This document shows, in pieces, positions 7,898 to 17,552 of a stretch of 50,157 bases of DNA (positions within the stretch are counted from its first letter, which is position 1; the number at the start of each line of letters is the position of its first letter). Below the pieces are notes generated by a model. The model did no database searches. It had not been told where the DNA came from and saw only the letters and a list, made by a program, of their open reading frames with translations. Location of the stretch: NCBI GenBank assembly GCA_014763615.1, contig JACXVB010000018.1:1-50157 (forward strand). The letters are read 5' to 3'. Made by a program: the position numbers and the translations under genes. Source of the stretch: Sphingobacteriales bacterium. GTDB lineage: Bacteria; Bacteroidota; Bacteroidia; Sphingobacteriales; Sphingobacteriaceae.

Positions 7898-7930
7898 CGC
7901 TTCATTAAAGGTAATCGCAGATTATAAAAG

Positions 7931-8434
7931 ATGAGTTTATTTTACTTAGTCGCATTTCTGTCCATCCTGTTTTCACTTTTAGTGATTTTCACTAAAAATC
8001 CAGTGTACAGCGTTCTTTACCTCATTGCTACTTTTTTCACTTTCACCATTCACTACATCTTATTAAATGCACAGTTTCTCGCTATCGTAAACTTTATTGT
8101 TTACATGGGGGCTATTATGGTGCTTTTTCTTTTTGTATTGATGCTCATGAATTTGAATAAAGATACCGAGCCAATGAAATCTAACCTGCTGAAGATTGCA
8201 GGTGTAATAGCTGGAGGTACTTTATTAGTTACTTTAGTAAGCTCTATCAAAGCTTTACAAACCTCAGCTGTTGCTACTACTACCAATTCGCAAATTGGTT
8301 TAGTGGGGAATTTAGGTAAAGTTTTATTCCGTGAATTTTTATTGCCATTTGAAATATCATCCATCTTGTTATTATCGGCAATGGTGGGTGCGGTATTATT
8401 AGCTAAAAAAGATAAAAGAACTCAAAATGGATAA
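7931..8434 (+). CDS. nuoJ: NADH-quinone oxidoreductase subunit J
   Basis: NuoJ is a membrane subunit bridging NuoH/A and the antiporter-like subunits. Hydrophobic helices occupy most of the first 110 residues. The conserved helix around FIVYMGAIMVLFLFVLML (about residues 55-72), known for its pi-bulge in complex I structures, is intact. The last segment, about residues 140-157, is also membrane-spanning. Length is 167. It overlaps nuoK by 8 nt. Confidence 0.94.
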   Translation: MSLFYLVAFLSILFSLLVIFTKNPVYSVLYLIATFFTFTIHYILLNAQFLAIVNFIVYMGAIMVLFLFVLMLMNLNKDTEPMKSNLLKIAGVIAGGTLLVTLVSSIKALQTSAVATTTNSQIGLVGNLGKVLFREFLLPFEISSILLLSAMVGAVLLAKKDKRTQNG

Positions 8435-8756
8435 TATAGCATCAACTATTCAAGTGGTTCCACTTAATCATTATATTTTATTAAGCGCAATTTTATTTTC
8501 TATTGGAGTAATGGGTGTTTTGATCAGAAGAAATGCCATCATCATCTTCATGTGTATAGAATTGATGTTAAACTCGGTAAACTTATTATTGGTTGCTTTT
8601 TCTGCTTATAGTGGGGATGCTTCAGGGCAAGTATTTGTATTCTTTATTATGGCTTTAGCTGCCGCTGAGGTTGCAGTGGGCCTGGCCATTATTGTGATGG
8701 TGTACAGAAATACGAGCTCTATCGATATCAATATATTAAACAGGTTAAAGTGGTAA
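8427..8756 (+). CDS. nuoK: NADH-quinone oxidoreductase subunit K
   Basis: NuoK is a three-helix membrane subunit resembling MrpC. The two membrane glutamates important for proton transfer in the family are seen in CIELMLNSVNL (about residues 41-51) and AAAEVAVGLAI (about 77-87). The 109-residue length is typical. It overlaps nuoJ and is 16 nt from nuoL. Confidence 0.95.
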   Translation: MDNIASTIQVVPLNHYILLSAILFSIGVMGVLIRRNAIIIFMCIELMLNSVNLLLVAFSAYSGDASGQVFVFFIMALAAAEVAVGLAIIVMVYRNTSSIDINILNRLKW

Positions 8757-8772
8757 TTTTTTATAAAGCTAG

Positions 8773-10674
8773 ATGATAAACTTAGTTTGGTTAATTCCTT
8801 TATTCCCATTTATTGGGTTCCTGATATGCGGATTAGGTAGAAATGTGTTGCCTAAAACTGTAATTGGAGTAATTGCAAACCTAGCTGTTTTAGCTTCTTT
8901 TGTAGTCAGTTTAGGAATATTTTTCGAATTCGACGGTTCAACTCCCGCCATAATTCCTCTTTTTGATTGGATTAAAGTAGGAAGTATCCATATTCCATTT
9001 TCTTTTCAGGTAGATCAACTCAGCATTTTGATGCTGTTGATTATTACTGGAATTGGGTCTTTAATCCATATCTATTCTGTAGGCTATATGAGCCACGATA
9101 AAGGTTTTGGAAAATTCTTCTCCTATCTTAACTTGTTCGTTTTCTTCATGTTGTTATTGGTTTTAGGAGCCAATTATGTCATCATGTTTATCGGATGGGA
9201 AGGTGTAGGTTTATGTTCTTATTTGTTAATCGGTTTCTGGTTTACCAATGGCGCTTACGCCGATGCAGCTAAGAAGGCTTTCATCATGAATAGAATTGGG
9301 GATTTAGGATTTCTGATAGGTGTTTTCTTGATCATCACCACCTTCGGAAGCGTTTCTTTCGCTGAGATTTTTCCGCAAGCCCAAAACATGGTTTCTGGCG
9401 ATGCAACCTTAACTTTGATTACCATTTTATTATTTATTGGTGCAACGGGTAAATCCGCACAATTACCCTTATTTACTTGGTTACCAGATGCAATGGCGGG
9501 TCCAACACCAGTCTCTGCTTTGATACATGCCGCTACCATGGTAACCGCAGGTATTTATATGATTGCGAGGTCAAACATCTTGTTTACCTTATCGCCAATT
9601 ACCATGAGTATCATCTCGGTTATTGGATTGGCAACCATCATTATTGCAGCAATCATTGCGTTAACACAAACAGACATTAAAAAAGTATTAGCCTATTCCA
9701 CGGTTTCTCAGTTAGGATATATGTTTTTGGGTTTAGGTGTGGGTGCTTACACCGGAGCATTCTTCCATTTGATGACTCACGCTTTCTTCAAAGCTTTACT
9801 ATTCTTAGGAGCAGGTTCTGTAATTCATGCCATGAGCGACGAGCAAGACATGAGAAAGATGGGCGGTTTAAGAAAGAAATTGCCGATTACATTTTTCACC
9901 ATGTTGATGGCAACTTTTGCTATTTCAGGTTTACCACCATTTGCAGGTTTCTTTTCAAAAGATGAGATTTTAGCGCATGTTTACGAGCACAATCAAGTGT
10001 TGTGGATTATCGGGGTTTTGGGAGCTTTATTAACCGCTTTCTATATGTTCAGATTGATGTTTTTAACTTTCTGGGGCGAATTTCGTGGAACAGAAGAGCA
10101 AAAGCATCATTTACATGAGTCGCCAGCATCCATGACTATTCCATTAGTTATTTTGGCTGTACTCTCAGTTTTTGGTGGATTCATTGGTGTTCCCGAAGCA
10201 TTAGGAGGAAACCATTGGTTGGCTCATTATTTAGATCCAGTATTTGGTGCATCTACTTCTAGATTATCAGAAATTGAGTTAAGTCATGCTACAGAATATA
10301 TTTTGATGGCAGTTTCTGTTGGCGGAGTAATTTTGGCGATTATTTACGCTTATTTTAGATACCTCAAAAACCATCATGTTCCGGTAGCAGATACAGAAGA
10401 AAGACCACTTCTCGCAAAAATATCTTATCACAAGTTTTATTTTGATGAGTTTTACAATGCCCTTATTCAAAAACCTTTAGATGTAATTTCGGGCTTTTTT
10501 TATAAAGTGGTGGATAAATCCGGAATAGACGCCTTAGTAAATGGTCTAGGAAATGGCTCAATCGAAACCGGTAAAGGATTAAGATTACTGCAAACAGGAA
10601 ATGTGGGTTTCTACATTTTTGCGATGGTGATTGGTGTGCTAGCAGTGTTGATATATAGTTTTTTTAAATTTTAG
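8773..10674 (+). CDS. nuoL: NADH-quinone oxidoreductase subunit L
   Basis: NuoL is the distal antiporter-like proton-pumping subunit, with a long lateral helix at its C-terminus. Family stretches FIGWEGVGLCSYLLIGFW (about residues 139-156) and LPDAMAGPTPVSALIHAATM (about 237-256) are intact, including the key glutamate and the histidine after ALI. Length 633 is typical. A poorly conserved loop near residues 440-520 precedes the C-terminal helices. Confidence 0.97.
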   Translation: MINLVWLIPLFPFIGFLICGLGRNVLPKTVIGVIANLAVLASFVVSLGIFFEFDGSTPAIIPLFDWIKVGSIHIPFSFQVDQLSILMLLIITGIGSLIHIYSVGYMSHDKGFGKFFSYLNLFVFFMLLLVLGANYVIMFIGWEGVGLCSYLLIGFWFTNGAYADAAKKAFIMNRIGDLGFLIGVFLIITTFGSVSFAEIFPQAQNMVSGDATLTLITILLFIGATGKSAQLPLFTWLPDAMAGPTPVSALIHAATMVTAGIYMIARSNILFTLSPITMSIISVIGLATIIIAAIIALTQTDIKKVLAYSTVSQLGYMFLGLGVGAYTGAFFHLMTHAFFKALLFLGAGSVIHAMSDEQDMRKMGGLRKKLPITFFTMLMATFAISGLPPFAGFFSKDEILAHVYEHNQVLWIIGVLGALLTAFYMFRLMFLTFWGEFRGTEEQKHHLHESPASMTIPLVILAVLSVFGGFIGVPEALGGNHWLAHYLDPVFGASTSRLSEIELSHATEYILMAVSVGGVILAIIYAYFRYLKNHHVPVADTEERPLLAKISYHKFYFDEFYNALIQKPLDVISGFFYKVVDKSGIDALVNGLGNGSIETGKGLRLLQTGNVGFYIFAMVIGVLAVLIYSFFKF

Positions 10675-10695
10675 GATTCTGAATTAAAGAGATAA

Positions 10696-12150
10696 ATGAA
10701 TTTATTATTCGTATTGTTTTTTCCTCTTTTAGGTTCAATAGCTTGCCTGTTGAATAAAAATTATGCTAAGCAAACTGCACTCATCAGTTCTTTAATCACG
10801 TTGGCTTATGCTTTGGTCATGCTTTCTCATTTTGAAGCAGATGCCAGTCGCCAATTTATGGTTGATTTACCATGGATCCCACAATTAGGTATTCATTTTA
10901 AAGCAGGCCTTGATGGAATAAGCATGATTATGGTGTTGTTGACCACAGGTTTAGTTCCACTAATTATTCTATCAGGCTTCAACCGCGATTTCAAAAATCC
11001 ATCAGCTTTATTTGCATTGGTTTTATTCATGCAAAGCGGTTTATTGCTTGTGTTTACTGCCTTAGATGCTTTTCTATTTTATGTAGGCTGGGAAGCTGCT
11101 TTAATTCCGATATATTTTATTTTGGCATTTTGGGGTGGCGGTAATCTTATTCGTGTAAATATGAAATTCTTCATATACACTTTTGCTGGTTCTTTGTTCA
11201 TGCTTTTGGGTATCATCTATCTGCATTTACAAACTCCGGAAAATACTTATGATATTGATGCTTTTTATGCACTACATTTAGATGCCGCTACGCAAGGATG
11301 GCTATTCTGGTGTTTCTTTTTAGCTTTTGCCATTAAGATGCCCATTTTTCCTTTTCACACTTGGCAGCCAGAAACCTATACCGAAGCGCCAACCATGGGA
11401 ACCATGCTGTTAGCAGGCATCATGTTAAAAATGGGTATTTATGGCGTGATTAGATGGTTAATACCAATAGTCCCTCTAGGTTTTGTGGAGTGGAAAGAGC
11501 TAGCTATCATTTTATCTATTACTGGGATTGTCTATGCTTCTATCATCGCCTTTACACAAAAAGACATGAAACGTTTGGTGGCCTATTCTTCGATAGCTCA
11601 CGTTGGCTTAATAGCAGCAGGTATTTTTGTTTGGAATGCAGAAGGACTACAAGGCGCTATGATTCAAATGTTAAATCATGGAATTAACGCTATAGGCTTG
11701 TTTTTTGTAATGGATATCATCATCAACAGATTACATACCAGAGCTATCCCTGCGATGGGAGGAATTGCGAAAGTAGCACCCAAACTGGCTTTTGCTTTCT
11801 TTATCATTGTTTTAGGAGCCGTTGCTTTGCCATTAACCAATGGATTTATTGGCGAATTCCTGTTATTAAATGGCGTTTATCAATATGGAATTTGGTATGC
11901 TGCTATTGCCGGATTAACCACCATTTTTGGAGCGGTTTACCTATTGAGAATGTATAAAAACATGATGCAAGGAACATTGAATGAGTTGACCTCCTCTTTC
12001 AAAGATATTTCAGGTTCTGAGATTGCTGTTCTAGGAATTGTTTGTACTTTAATCATCGTGATTGGGGTTTATCCTCAACCTATTTTACATATCTCTGAGG
12101 CAGCAGTAAACGGTTTGATTTCACAAGTGAATAATAAATTAGCATTTTAA
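10696..12150 (+). CDS. nuoM: NADH-quinone oxidoreductase subunit M
   Basis: NuoM is the middle antiporter-like proton-pumping subunit. The core helices carry FYVGWEAALIPIYFI (about residues 127-141, with the essential glutamate), FHTWQPETYTEAPTMGTMLL (about 221-240), and an AYSSIAHVGL stretch near residue 296. The length of 484 residues is normal. It lies 21 nt after nuoL and 8 nt before nuoN. Confidence 0.97.
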   Translation: MNLLFVLFFPLLGSIACLLNKNYAKQTALISSLITLAYALVMLSHFEADASRQFMVDLPWIPQLGIHFKAGLDGISMIMVLLTTGLVPLIILSGFNRDFKNPSALFALVLFMQSGLLLVFTALDAFLFYVGWEAALIPIYFILAFWGGGNLIRVNMKFFIYTFAGSLFMLLGIIYLHLQTPENTYDIDAFYALHLDAATQGWLFWCFFLAFAIKMPIFPFHTWQPETYTEAPTMGTMLLAGIMLKMGIYGVIRWLIPIVPLGFVEWKELAIILSITGIVYASIIAFTQKDMKRLVAYSSIAHVGLIAAGIFVWNAEGLQGAMIQMLNHGINAIGLFFVMDIIINRLHTRAIPAMGGIAKVAPKLAFAFFIIVLGAVALPLTNGFIGEFLLLNGVYQYGIWYAAIAGLTTIFGAVYLLRMYKNMMQGTLNELTSSFKDISGSEIAVLGIVCTLIIVIGVYPQPILHISEAAVNGLISQVNNKLAF

Positions 12151-12158
12151 ATAAAAGA

Positions 12159-13538
12159 ATGAATTCTTTAATCGTCATATCCATATTAGCCATTGTAGTT
12201 CTTTATTTAGGATTATTTAAAGCAAAAAACGCCTTATTGCCTGTAACCATCATTGGTTTATTAGGTGCCTTGGTTTTAGCGATTATGGAGTGGAACAGTG
12301 GCGCATCAGCTATTTATAGTGGGATGATGTTGTTTGATAACTTTGCAGTTGCTTTCTCAAGCTTAACCATTGTTTCTACATTGCTTATCCTGTTATTATC
12401 GAAAACCTATTTTGAGAAAATCAGCGAAAACGTAGCGGAATATTATACGATTATTCTCTTCGCTCTCGCAGGCATTATTGTCATGGTTTCTTACCACAAT
12501 TTAACCATGCTGTTTGTAGGTTTAGAAATCATGTCGGTGAGTTTATATATCCTTGCAGGAATCAAAAAAAGAGACTTTGCATCTAATGAAGCTGCGTTGA
12601 AATACTTTTTAATGGGTGCTTTCTCTACCGGATTTTTATTATTTGGTATTGCTCTGATTTATGGTTCTTCCCACGCTTTTGATTTAGGCTTAATTGCTCA
12701 ATATGTTACCTCACATCCAACCGGAATAGATCCAATGTTTTATGTAGGTATTGTTTTGATGATTGTAGGTTTGAGCTTTAAAATTGGTGCTGCACCTTTT
12801 CATTTTTGGACACCAGATGTGTATGAAGGTTCTCCAACATTAATTACAGCATTCATGTCAACAGTAGTAAAGACTGCTGCTTTCGCTGCTTTCTTACGCT
12901 TATTCGCCATGTGTTTTGCTCCTTTAGCAGATTTTTGGATGCCAACTTTATTAATCATAACCATCCTTACTTTGTTTATTGGAAACCTAACCGCTTTATA
13001 TCAAACTAACTTTAAGAGAATGCTGTCTTTTTCCAGCATTTCCCATGCAGGTTATATGTTGTTTGCCATCGTGGCCTTAGGAAGCACTTCTATCAACTCA
13101 GTTTTTGTTTATGCTGCGGCTTATTCCTTAGCTTCTATCATTGCTTTTGCGGTGTTGATTTTAGTGAAAGAACAAACTGGAGGAGAAAGTTTTGATAGTT
13201 TTAACGGGATGGGTCGAAGAAATCCATTTTTAGCATTTGTATTAAGCACAGCAATGTTATCATTAGCAGGTATTCCATTAACTGCCGGATTTATTGGTAA
13301 GTTCTTCATGTTTTCTACGGCTTTGCAACAATATCATACTTGGTTAATTGTGTTAGCCATCATTAATGCCATGATGGGCATTTTCTATTATTTTAGAGTG
13401 ATTGTAGCAATGTACTCTAAAGACGTGGAAGGTAAAGAGTTAACTACCCCAGGATACTATCAATTGGTATTGAGTTTATCGGCGGCAGCCATTATTATTC
13501 TAGGGGTTTATCCATCATTGATTACTAATTTTTTTTAA
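12159..13538 (+). CDS. nuoN: NADH-quinone oxidoreductase subunit N
   Basis: NuoN is the third antiporter-like subunit and the last gene of the nuo operon. FVGLEIMSVSLYILAG (about residues 119-134) holds the conserved glutamate, and FHFWTPDVYEGSPTLITAFM (about 212-231) is the central channel segment. Length is 459. No clear hairpin terminator follows; 52 bp of AT-rich DNA separate it from the DedA gene, so transcription may continue. Confidence 0.97.
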   Translation: MNSLIVISILAIVVLYLGLFKAKNALLPVTIIGLLGALVLAIMEWNSGASAIYSGMMLFDNFAVAFSSLTIVSTLLILLLSKTYFEKISENVAEYYTIILFALAGIIVMVSYHNLTMLFVGLEIMSVSLYILAGIKKRDFASNEAALKYFLMGAFSTGFLLFGIALIYGSSHAFDLGLIAQYVTSHPTGIDPMFYVGIVLMIVGLSFKIGAAPFHFWTPDVYEGSPTLITAFMSTVVKTAAFAAFLRLFAMCFAPLADFWMPTLLIITILTLFIGNLTALYQTNFKRMLSFSSISHAGYMLFAIVALGSTSINSVFVYAAAYSLASIIAFAVLILVKEQTGGESFDSFNGMGRRNPFLAFVLSTAMLSLAGIPLTAGFIGKFFMFSTALQQYHTWLIVLAIINAMMGIFYYFRVIVAMYSKDVEGKELTTPGYYQLVLSLSAAAIIILGVYPSLITNFF

Positions 13539-13590
13539 AAATCCCATTAATTATAAAATTGCAATAATATTTGTAGTTTTATAAGGCAAA

Positions 13591-14256
13591 ATGCAAGAAC
13601 TCTGGGATTACCTCACTAAGCTATCTGATGCTCAACAAATCATTCAAAAAGGAGGATTTTACTTTATTTTGTTTGTAGTTTTTGCAGAGACAGGTTTATT
13701 CTTCGGATTCTTTTTACCCGGAGATTATTTACTTTTTTTAGCAGGGATGTTTGTAGCAACAGGAAGGTTAGACGTGGGCATTCTAACCATGTTGATAGGC
13801 TTGATTGCAGCCGCATCCTTAGGTAATTTTGTGGGCTATTGGTTTGGTTTAAGAACAGGTCCGATGCTTTACAAAAAGAAAGATAGCTTGTTTTTTAAAA
13901 AAAAGTATTTAAAAGCAGCCGAATTATACTATAGAAAACAAGGAGCTTTTGCGTTAATCATGGGAAGATTTGTGCCTATCGTTCGTACATTTGCTCCTAT
14001 ATTTGCAGGTGTAGTACGCTTAGAGATTAAACGCTTTGCTTTGCTTAACTTTGCAGGAGCAATTCTGTGGGTTTCATCGCTTACCTTATTAGGGTATTTT
14101 TTAGGTAGAGAATTTGAAAATGAAATAGATAAATATTTAAGTTACATCATTTTCGGATTCATTTTTATCACTACCATCCCACTTTTATCTGCATTTTTCA
14201 GAAGAAATTTAAACAAAAAAGAATCTAATATTAATCAAGAAATAGAAAATGATTGA
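13591..14256 (+). CDS. DedA/VTT-family membrane protein
   Basis: DedA (SNARE-associated/VTT) proteins are inner-membrane proteins linked to lipid carrier movement and envelope homeostasis. The protein has about five hydrophobic segments, a re-entrant-type FFGFFLPGDYLLFLAG (about residues 37-52), and the family motif GRFVPIVRTFAPIFAG (about 128-143) with its arginines. Length is 221. Its last 8 bases overlap the pyrophosphatase gene, suggesting co-expression. A near-consensus -7 box (AATATTTG) lies about 20 nt upstream of the ATG. Confidence 0.9.
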   Translation: MQELWDYLTKLSDAQQIIQKGGFYFILFVVFAETGLFFGFFLPGDYLLFLAGMFVATGRLDVGILTMLIGLIAAASLGNFVGYWFGLRTGPMLYKKKDSLFFKKKYLKAAELYYRKQGAFALIMGRFVPIVRTFAPIFAGVVRLEIKRFALLNFAGAILWVSSLTLLGYFLGREFENEIDKYLSYIIFGFIFITTIPLLSAFFRRNLNKKESNINQEIEND

Positions 14257-14794
14257 ACATCACCCTTGGCACTCCATTTCCCCTGGAGAAGAGTCGCCTA
14301 AAAATGTAACTGCAATTATAGAGATCCCCAAAGGGTCAAAGGCGAAATATGAAATTGATAAGGATAGCGGTTTATTAAGGTTAGATCGTATTCTTTTCTC
14401 CTCAGTAATGTATCCGGCAAACTATGGTTTTATCCCACAAACTTATTGTGACGACCATGATCCGTTGGATATTTTAGTGCTTTGCTCTGTAGATGTTTAT
14501 CCTATGTCTATGATAGAAGCCAAAGTAATTGGCGTGATGCACATGGTAGATAATGGAGAACAAGACGATAAAATCATCGCGGTAGCTAAAAATGATATGT
14601 CTGTAAATTATATTGAAGATTTGGCAGAGTTGCCTCCGCATACCATGAAAGAAATTGTAAGATTTTTTCAGGATTATAAAGCTTTAGAGCATAAAAATGT
14701 GACTGTTGAAAATCTTTTAGGAAAAAATTATGCTTACAAGGTGATTGAGGAAAGTATAGAATTATACAATTCTACTTTTAAAACGAACGCATAA
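14249..14794 (+). CDS. ppa: Inorganic pyrophosphatase (family I)
   Basis: It hydrolyses diphosphate to two phosphates in the cytoplasm and so pulls biosynthetic reactions forward. The metal-binding signature DDHDPLDILVL at about residues 70-80 has the three essential aspartates, and a second acidic stretch, NGEQDDKIIAV, near residue 110 completes the site. The 181-residue length fits the bacterial hexameric form. It overlaps the DedA gene upstream and is 3 nt from the next gene. Confidence 0.95.
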   Translation: MIEHHPWHSISPGEESPKNVTAIIEIPKGSKAKYEIDKDSGLLRLDRILFSSVMYPANYGFIPQTYCDDHDPLDILVLCSVDVYPMSMIEAKVIGVMHMVDNGEQDDKIIAVAKNDMSVNYIEDLAELPPHTMKEIVRFFQDYKALEHKNVTVENLLGKNYAYKVIEESIELYNSTFKTNA

Positions 14795-14797
14795 GAA

Positions 14798-16138
14798 ATG
14801 GACTCCCATCTAGAAATAAGTGGCTTTCATATTTTTTTAACCATCTTTTTGGTGTTATTAAACGGCTTCTTTGTAGCTGCAGAGTTTGCTATTGTTAAAG
14901 TTAGAGGCTCGCAGATAGAAATCAAAGCTAAGTCGGGCAGTAAAGTGGCTACTATTGCTAAACACATGACCTCGCATTTAGATGGTTACTTAGCTGCAAC
15001 GCAGTTGGGGATCACTTTAGCTTCTCTGGGTTTAGGTTGGGTTGGCGAAGAGGTGATGACCAATTTGGTGCTCAACGCCTTCAGCTTCTTTTCGCTAGAT
15101 ATTACTTCTACTGTTGCCCATAATGTTGGTTTGGGATTAGCTTTCACCATCATCACCATTTTGCACATCACTTTCGGAGAGTTAGCACCAAAATCTATTG
15201 CCATTCAAAGACCGGTGGCTACCACCATGACCATTGCTTTCCCTCTCCAATTCTTTTATTTGGTTTTTCGCCCTTTGATTTGGGTTTTAAACGGGTTGGC
15301 AAATATCATTTTGAAGGTTTTTGGCATCAATACAGAAAATGCACATGAAAATATTCACTCTTCAGAGGAGTTACAGTATTTATTAGATAAAGGAAAAGAA
15401 TCTGGAGCTTTAGATAAAGCAGAGCATGAGCTGATTAAGAATGTATTTGATTTTAATGAGCGTGTGGTAAAAAACATCATGGTTCCCAGAACTAAAATTT
15501 CTGCCATTGAGGTTTCTGCAACACAAGATGAGTTGTTAAATACCATCATCTCAGAAGGATATTCACGTATTCCTGTTTATGATGATACCATTGATAAAAT
15601 TGTAGGGATTGTACATGCGAAAGATATCCTTTCTTTGATTGTAAAGCATGGGCAATTTAATCTTCAGGATATTTTAAGAAAGCCATTATTTGTTCCAGAA
15701 TCTAAAAAGATTAATGATTTAATGGCCGAACTCAAACTAAAACGTATTCAAATCGCCATAGTATTGGATGAGTTTGGAGGTACAGCAGGGATGGTGACCT
15801 TAGAAGATATTGTAGAAGAATTGGTGGGCGAAATCCAAGATGAGTATGATGAGGAAAAACCAATTGTAGAGAAAATATCAGATAATGAATATATCGTTAC
15901 GGCATCTGCCACAGTGTATGATGTGAACGAATTTCTTCCTCATGATTTACCAGAAGATGAGGATTATGATACCGTAGTAGGTCTTTTGAGCGAAATTTTT
16001 GGTAAGATACCAGAAGTGGGAGAAATTAAAGAATTTAATGGTTATAGCTTCACCATCCTCAAAAAAGTAGATCAAAATATTGAATCTGTTAAATTACAAT
16101 TGCTGTTGGAGGAAGAAGATCAAGTAGATAATCACTAA
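14798..16138 (+). CDS. CorC/HlyC-family CBS-domain membrane protein
   Basis: The layout is that of CNNM/CorC-type transporters, which are linked to magnesium or cobalt efflux: an N-terminal DUF21 membrane domain with several helices (about residues 1-175), paired CBS domains (about 205-330, including MVPRTKISAIEV and DEFGGTAGMVTLEDIVEE), and a C-terminal CorC_HlyC domain (to about 430). Length is 446. In Bacteroidota the gliding protein GldE has the same layout, so that role cannot be excluded. Confidence 0.9.
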   Translation: MDSHLEISGFHIFLTIFLVLLNGFFVAAEFAIVKVRGSQIEIKAKSGSKVATIAKHMTSHLDGYLAATQLGITLASLGLGWVGEEVMTNLVLNAFSFFSLDITSTVAHNVGLGLAFTIITILHITFGELAPKSIAIQRPVATTMTIAFPLQFFYLVFRPLIWVLNGLANIILKVFGINTENAHENIHSSEELQYLLDKGKESGALDKAEHELIKNVFDFNERVVKNIMVPRTKISAIEVSATQDELLNTIISEGYSRIPVYDDTIDKIVGIVHAKDILSLIVKHGQFNLQDILRKPLFVPESKKINDLMAELKLKRIQIAIVLDEFGGTAGMVTLEDIVEELVGEIQDEYDEEKPIVEKISDNEYIVTASATVYDVNEFLPHDLPEDEDYDTVVGLLSEIFGKIPEVGEIKEFNGYSFTILKKVDQNIESVKLQLLLEEEDQVDNH

Positions 16139-16143
16139 AACCT

Positions 16144-16845
16144 ATGCATTTATTTTATACTCCAAATATTCAAACCGAAATTTATCAGTTGGAGGAGGAG
16201 GAAAGTAAGCATTGTGTGCGAGTTTTGCGTTTAAAAACCGGCGATCAGGTCAACCTGATTGATGGAAAAGGGGGTTTTTACTTAGCAGAAATTATTGATG
16301 ATCATCCCAAAAAAACAATCCTTCAAGTTTTAAATGTAAAACGTGATTACGCAAAGCGAAACCATTATTTGCATATTGCAGTTGCACCCACCAAAAATAT
16401 CGATCGTTTCGAGTGGTTTTTAGAGAAAGCTACAGAAATAGGAATTGATGAAATTACACCTATTATTTGCGAGCATTCTGAGAGAAAAGAAATAAAGACA
16501 GAACGTTCCAATAAAATCATTACCTCAGCCATCAAACAATCGTTAAAAGCTTATCATCCTATTTTAAACCCTCAGATTTCTTTTAAAGATTTTATTCATC
16601 AGGCGAAAGCCGATAAAAAATATATTGCGCATTGTGAAGATGGAGAGAAGAAAAGCTTAGCTCAAGATTTTATGCCACAAAAAAATTACCTCGTTATAAT
16701 TGGTCCAGAAGGGGATTTTTCTCCAATAGAAATTGAAATCGCTTTGCAAAATGGATTTGTTCCTATAACTTTAGGCGAAAGCCGATTGAGAACCGAAACC
16801 GCCGCCTTAGCAGCTTGTTTTGAAATCAATTATTTAAATAGATGA
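16144..16845 (+). CDS. rsmE: 16S rRNA m3U1498 methyltransferase
   Basis: RsmE methylates N3 of U1498 in 16S rRNA using S-adenosylmethionine. A PUA-like N-terminal region is followed by a knotted SPOUT domain with VIIGPEGDFSPIE (about residues 180-192) and the knot ITLGESRLRTETAALAA (about 209-225). The length of 233 residues is typical. Its TGA stop overlaps the ATG of the next gene (ATGA), a sign of coupled translation. Confidence 0.94.
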   Translation: MHLFYTPNIQTEIYQLEEEESKHCVRVLRLKTGDQVNLIDGKGGFYLAEIIDDHPKKTILQVLNVKRDYAKRNHYLHIAVAPTKNIDRFEWFLEKATEIGIDEITPIICEHSERKEIKTERSNKIITSAIKQSLKAYHPILNPQISFKDFIHQAKADKKYIAHCEDGEKKSLAQDFMPQKNYLVIIGPEGDFSPIEIEIALQNGFVPITLGESRLRTETAALAACFEINYLNR

Positions 16846-17549
16846 TAAAGTCAAAAGTCAAAAGTCAAAAATCAAAAGTCAAAAGGGCTTCTTTTTTGTT
16901 GATGAGCTTCATTTTTACTTTTTGCTTTTTACTTTTCACTTCCTTCCAAAGTGCTACCTATAAAATCGCTCGGTTGAAATATAATGGTGGAGGCGACTGG
17001 TACGGCGACCGAACCGCTTTACCTAATTTAATTGCTTTTTGTAATGAAAATTTAGGAACGCACATTGCCAATAATGAAGACATTGTAGAAGTTGGCAGTA
17101 GAGAGATTTTTAATTATCCCTTTATTTTTATGACTGGGCATGGAAATGTGGTTTTTAGTCAGCAAGAGGTAGAAAACCTTAGAAATTATTTAATGGGGGG
17201 CGGTTTTTTGCATATCTGTGATAATTATGGCTTAGATCAATTTATCAGACCGCAGATGAAAAAGGTTTTCCCTGAGTTAGATTTTGTTGAGTTGCCACCG
17301 CAGCATCCCATATTTCATCAAAAATTTGATTTCCCGGCAGGATTACCTAAAATCCATGAACACGATGGTAAACGCCCGCAAGGTTTTGCTTTAATTTATA
17401 AAGGAAGAATAGTTTGTTTTTACGATTATGAGTGTGATTTGGGAAACGGATGGGAGGATTATGGTACTTACCCTGGAGATACCCAAGCCAAAAGATTACA
17501 AGCATTGAAAATGGGAGCTAACATGGTTGAATATGCTTTAACGCAATAG
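16842..17549 (+). CDS. DUF4159-family exported protein
   Basis: The mature part resembles DUF4159 proteins, seen in Bacteroidota but of unknown biochemical role; the stretch LKYNGGGDWYGDRTALPNL and a later FIFMTGHG segment support this. The ATG at 16842 overlaps the rsmE stop, but a second start at 16902 is possible. Codons 2-16 are tandem AAAAGTC repeats giving a lysine/serine-rich leader, and the signal peptide (about residues 21-38) is written by an imperfect inverse of the same repeat. Length is 235 from the first start. The protein is probably periplasmic. Confidence 0.8.
   Translation: MIKSKVKSQKSKVKRASFLLMSFIFTFCFLLFTSFQSATYKIARLKYNGGGDWYGDRTALPNLIAFCNENLGTHIANNEDIVEVGSREIFNYPFIFMTGHGNVVFSQQEVENLRNYLMGGGFLHICDNYGLDQFIRPQMKKVFPELDFVELPPQHPIFHQKFDFPAGLPKIHEHDGKRPQGFALIYKGRIVCFYDYECDLGNGWEDYGTYPGDTQAKRLQALKMGANMVEYALTQ
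16847..16941. repeat. AAAAGTC repeat with inverted T-rich arm inside a gene start
   Basis: Four to five AAAGTCA-like units cover 16847-16884. A pyrimidine-rich arm made of ACTTTTT/GCTTTTT/ACTTTTC units covers 16915-16941, an imperfect inverse. Together they could fold into a hairpin at the 5' end of the DUF4159 reading frame. Both arms are translated, the second as a hydrophobic signal peptide. Confidence 0.7.
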
Positions 17550-17552
17550 TTT

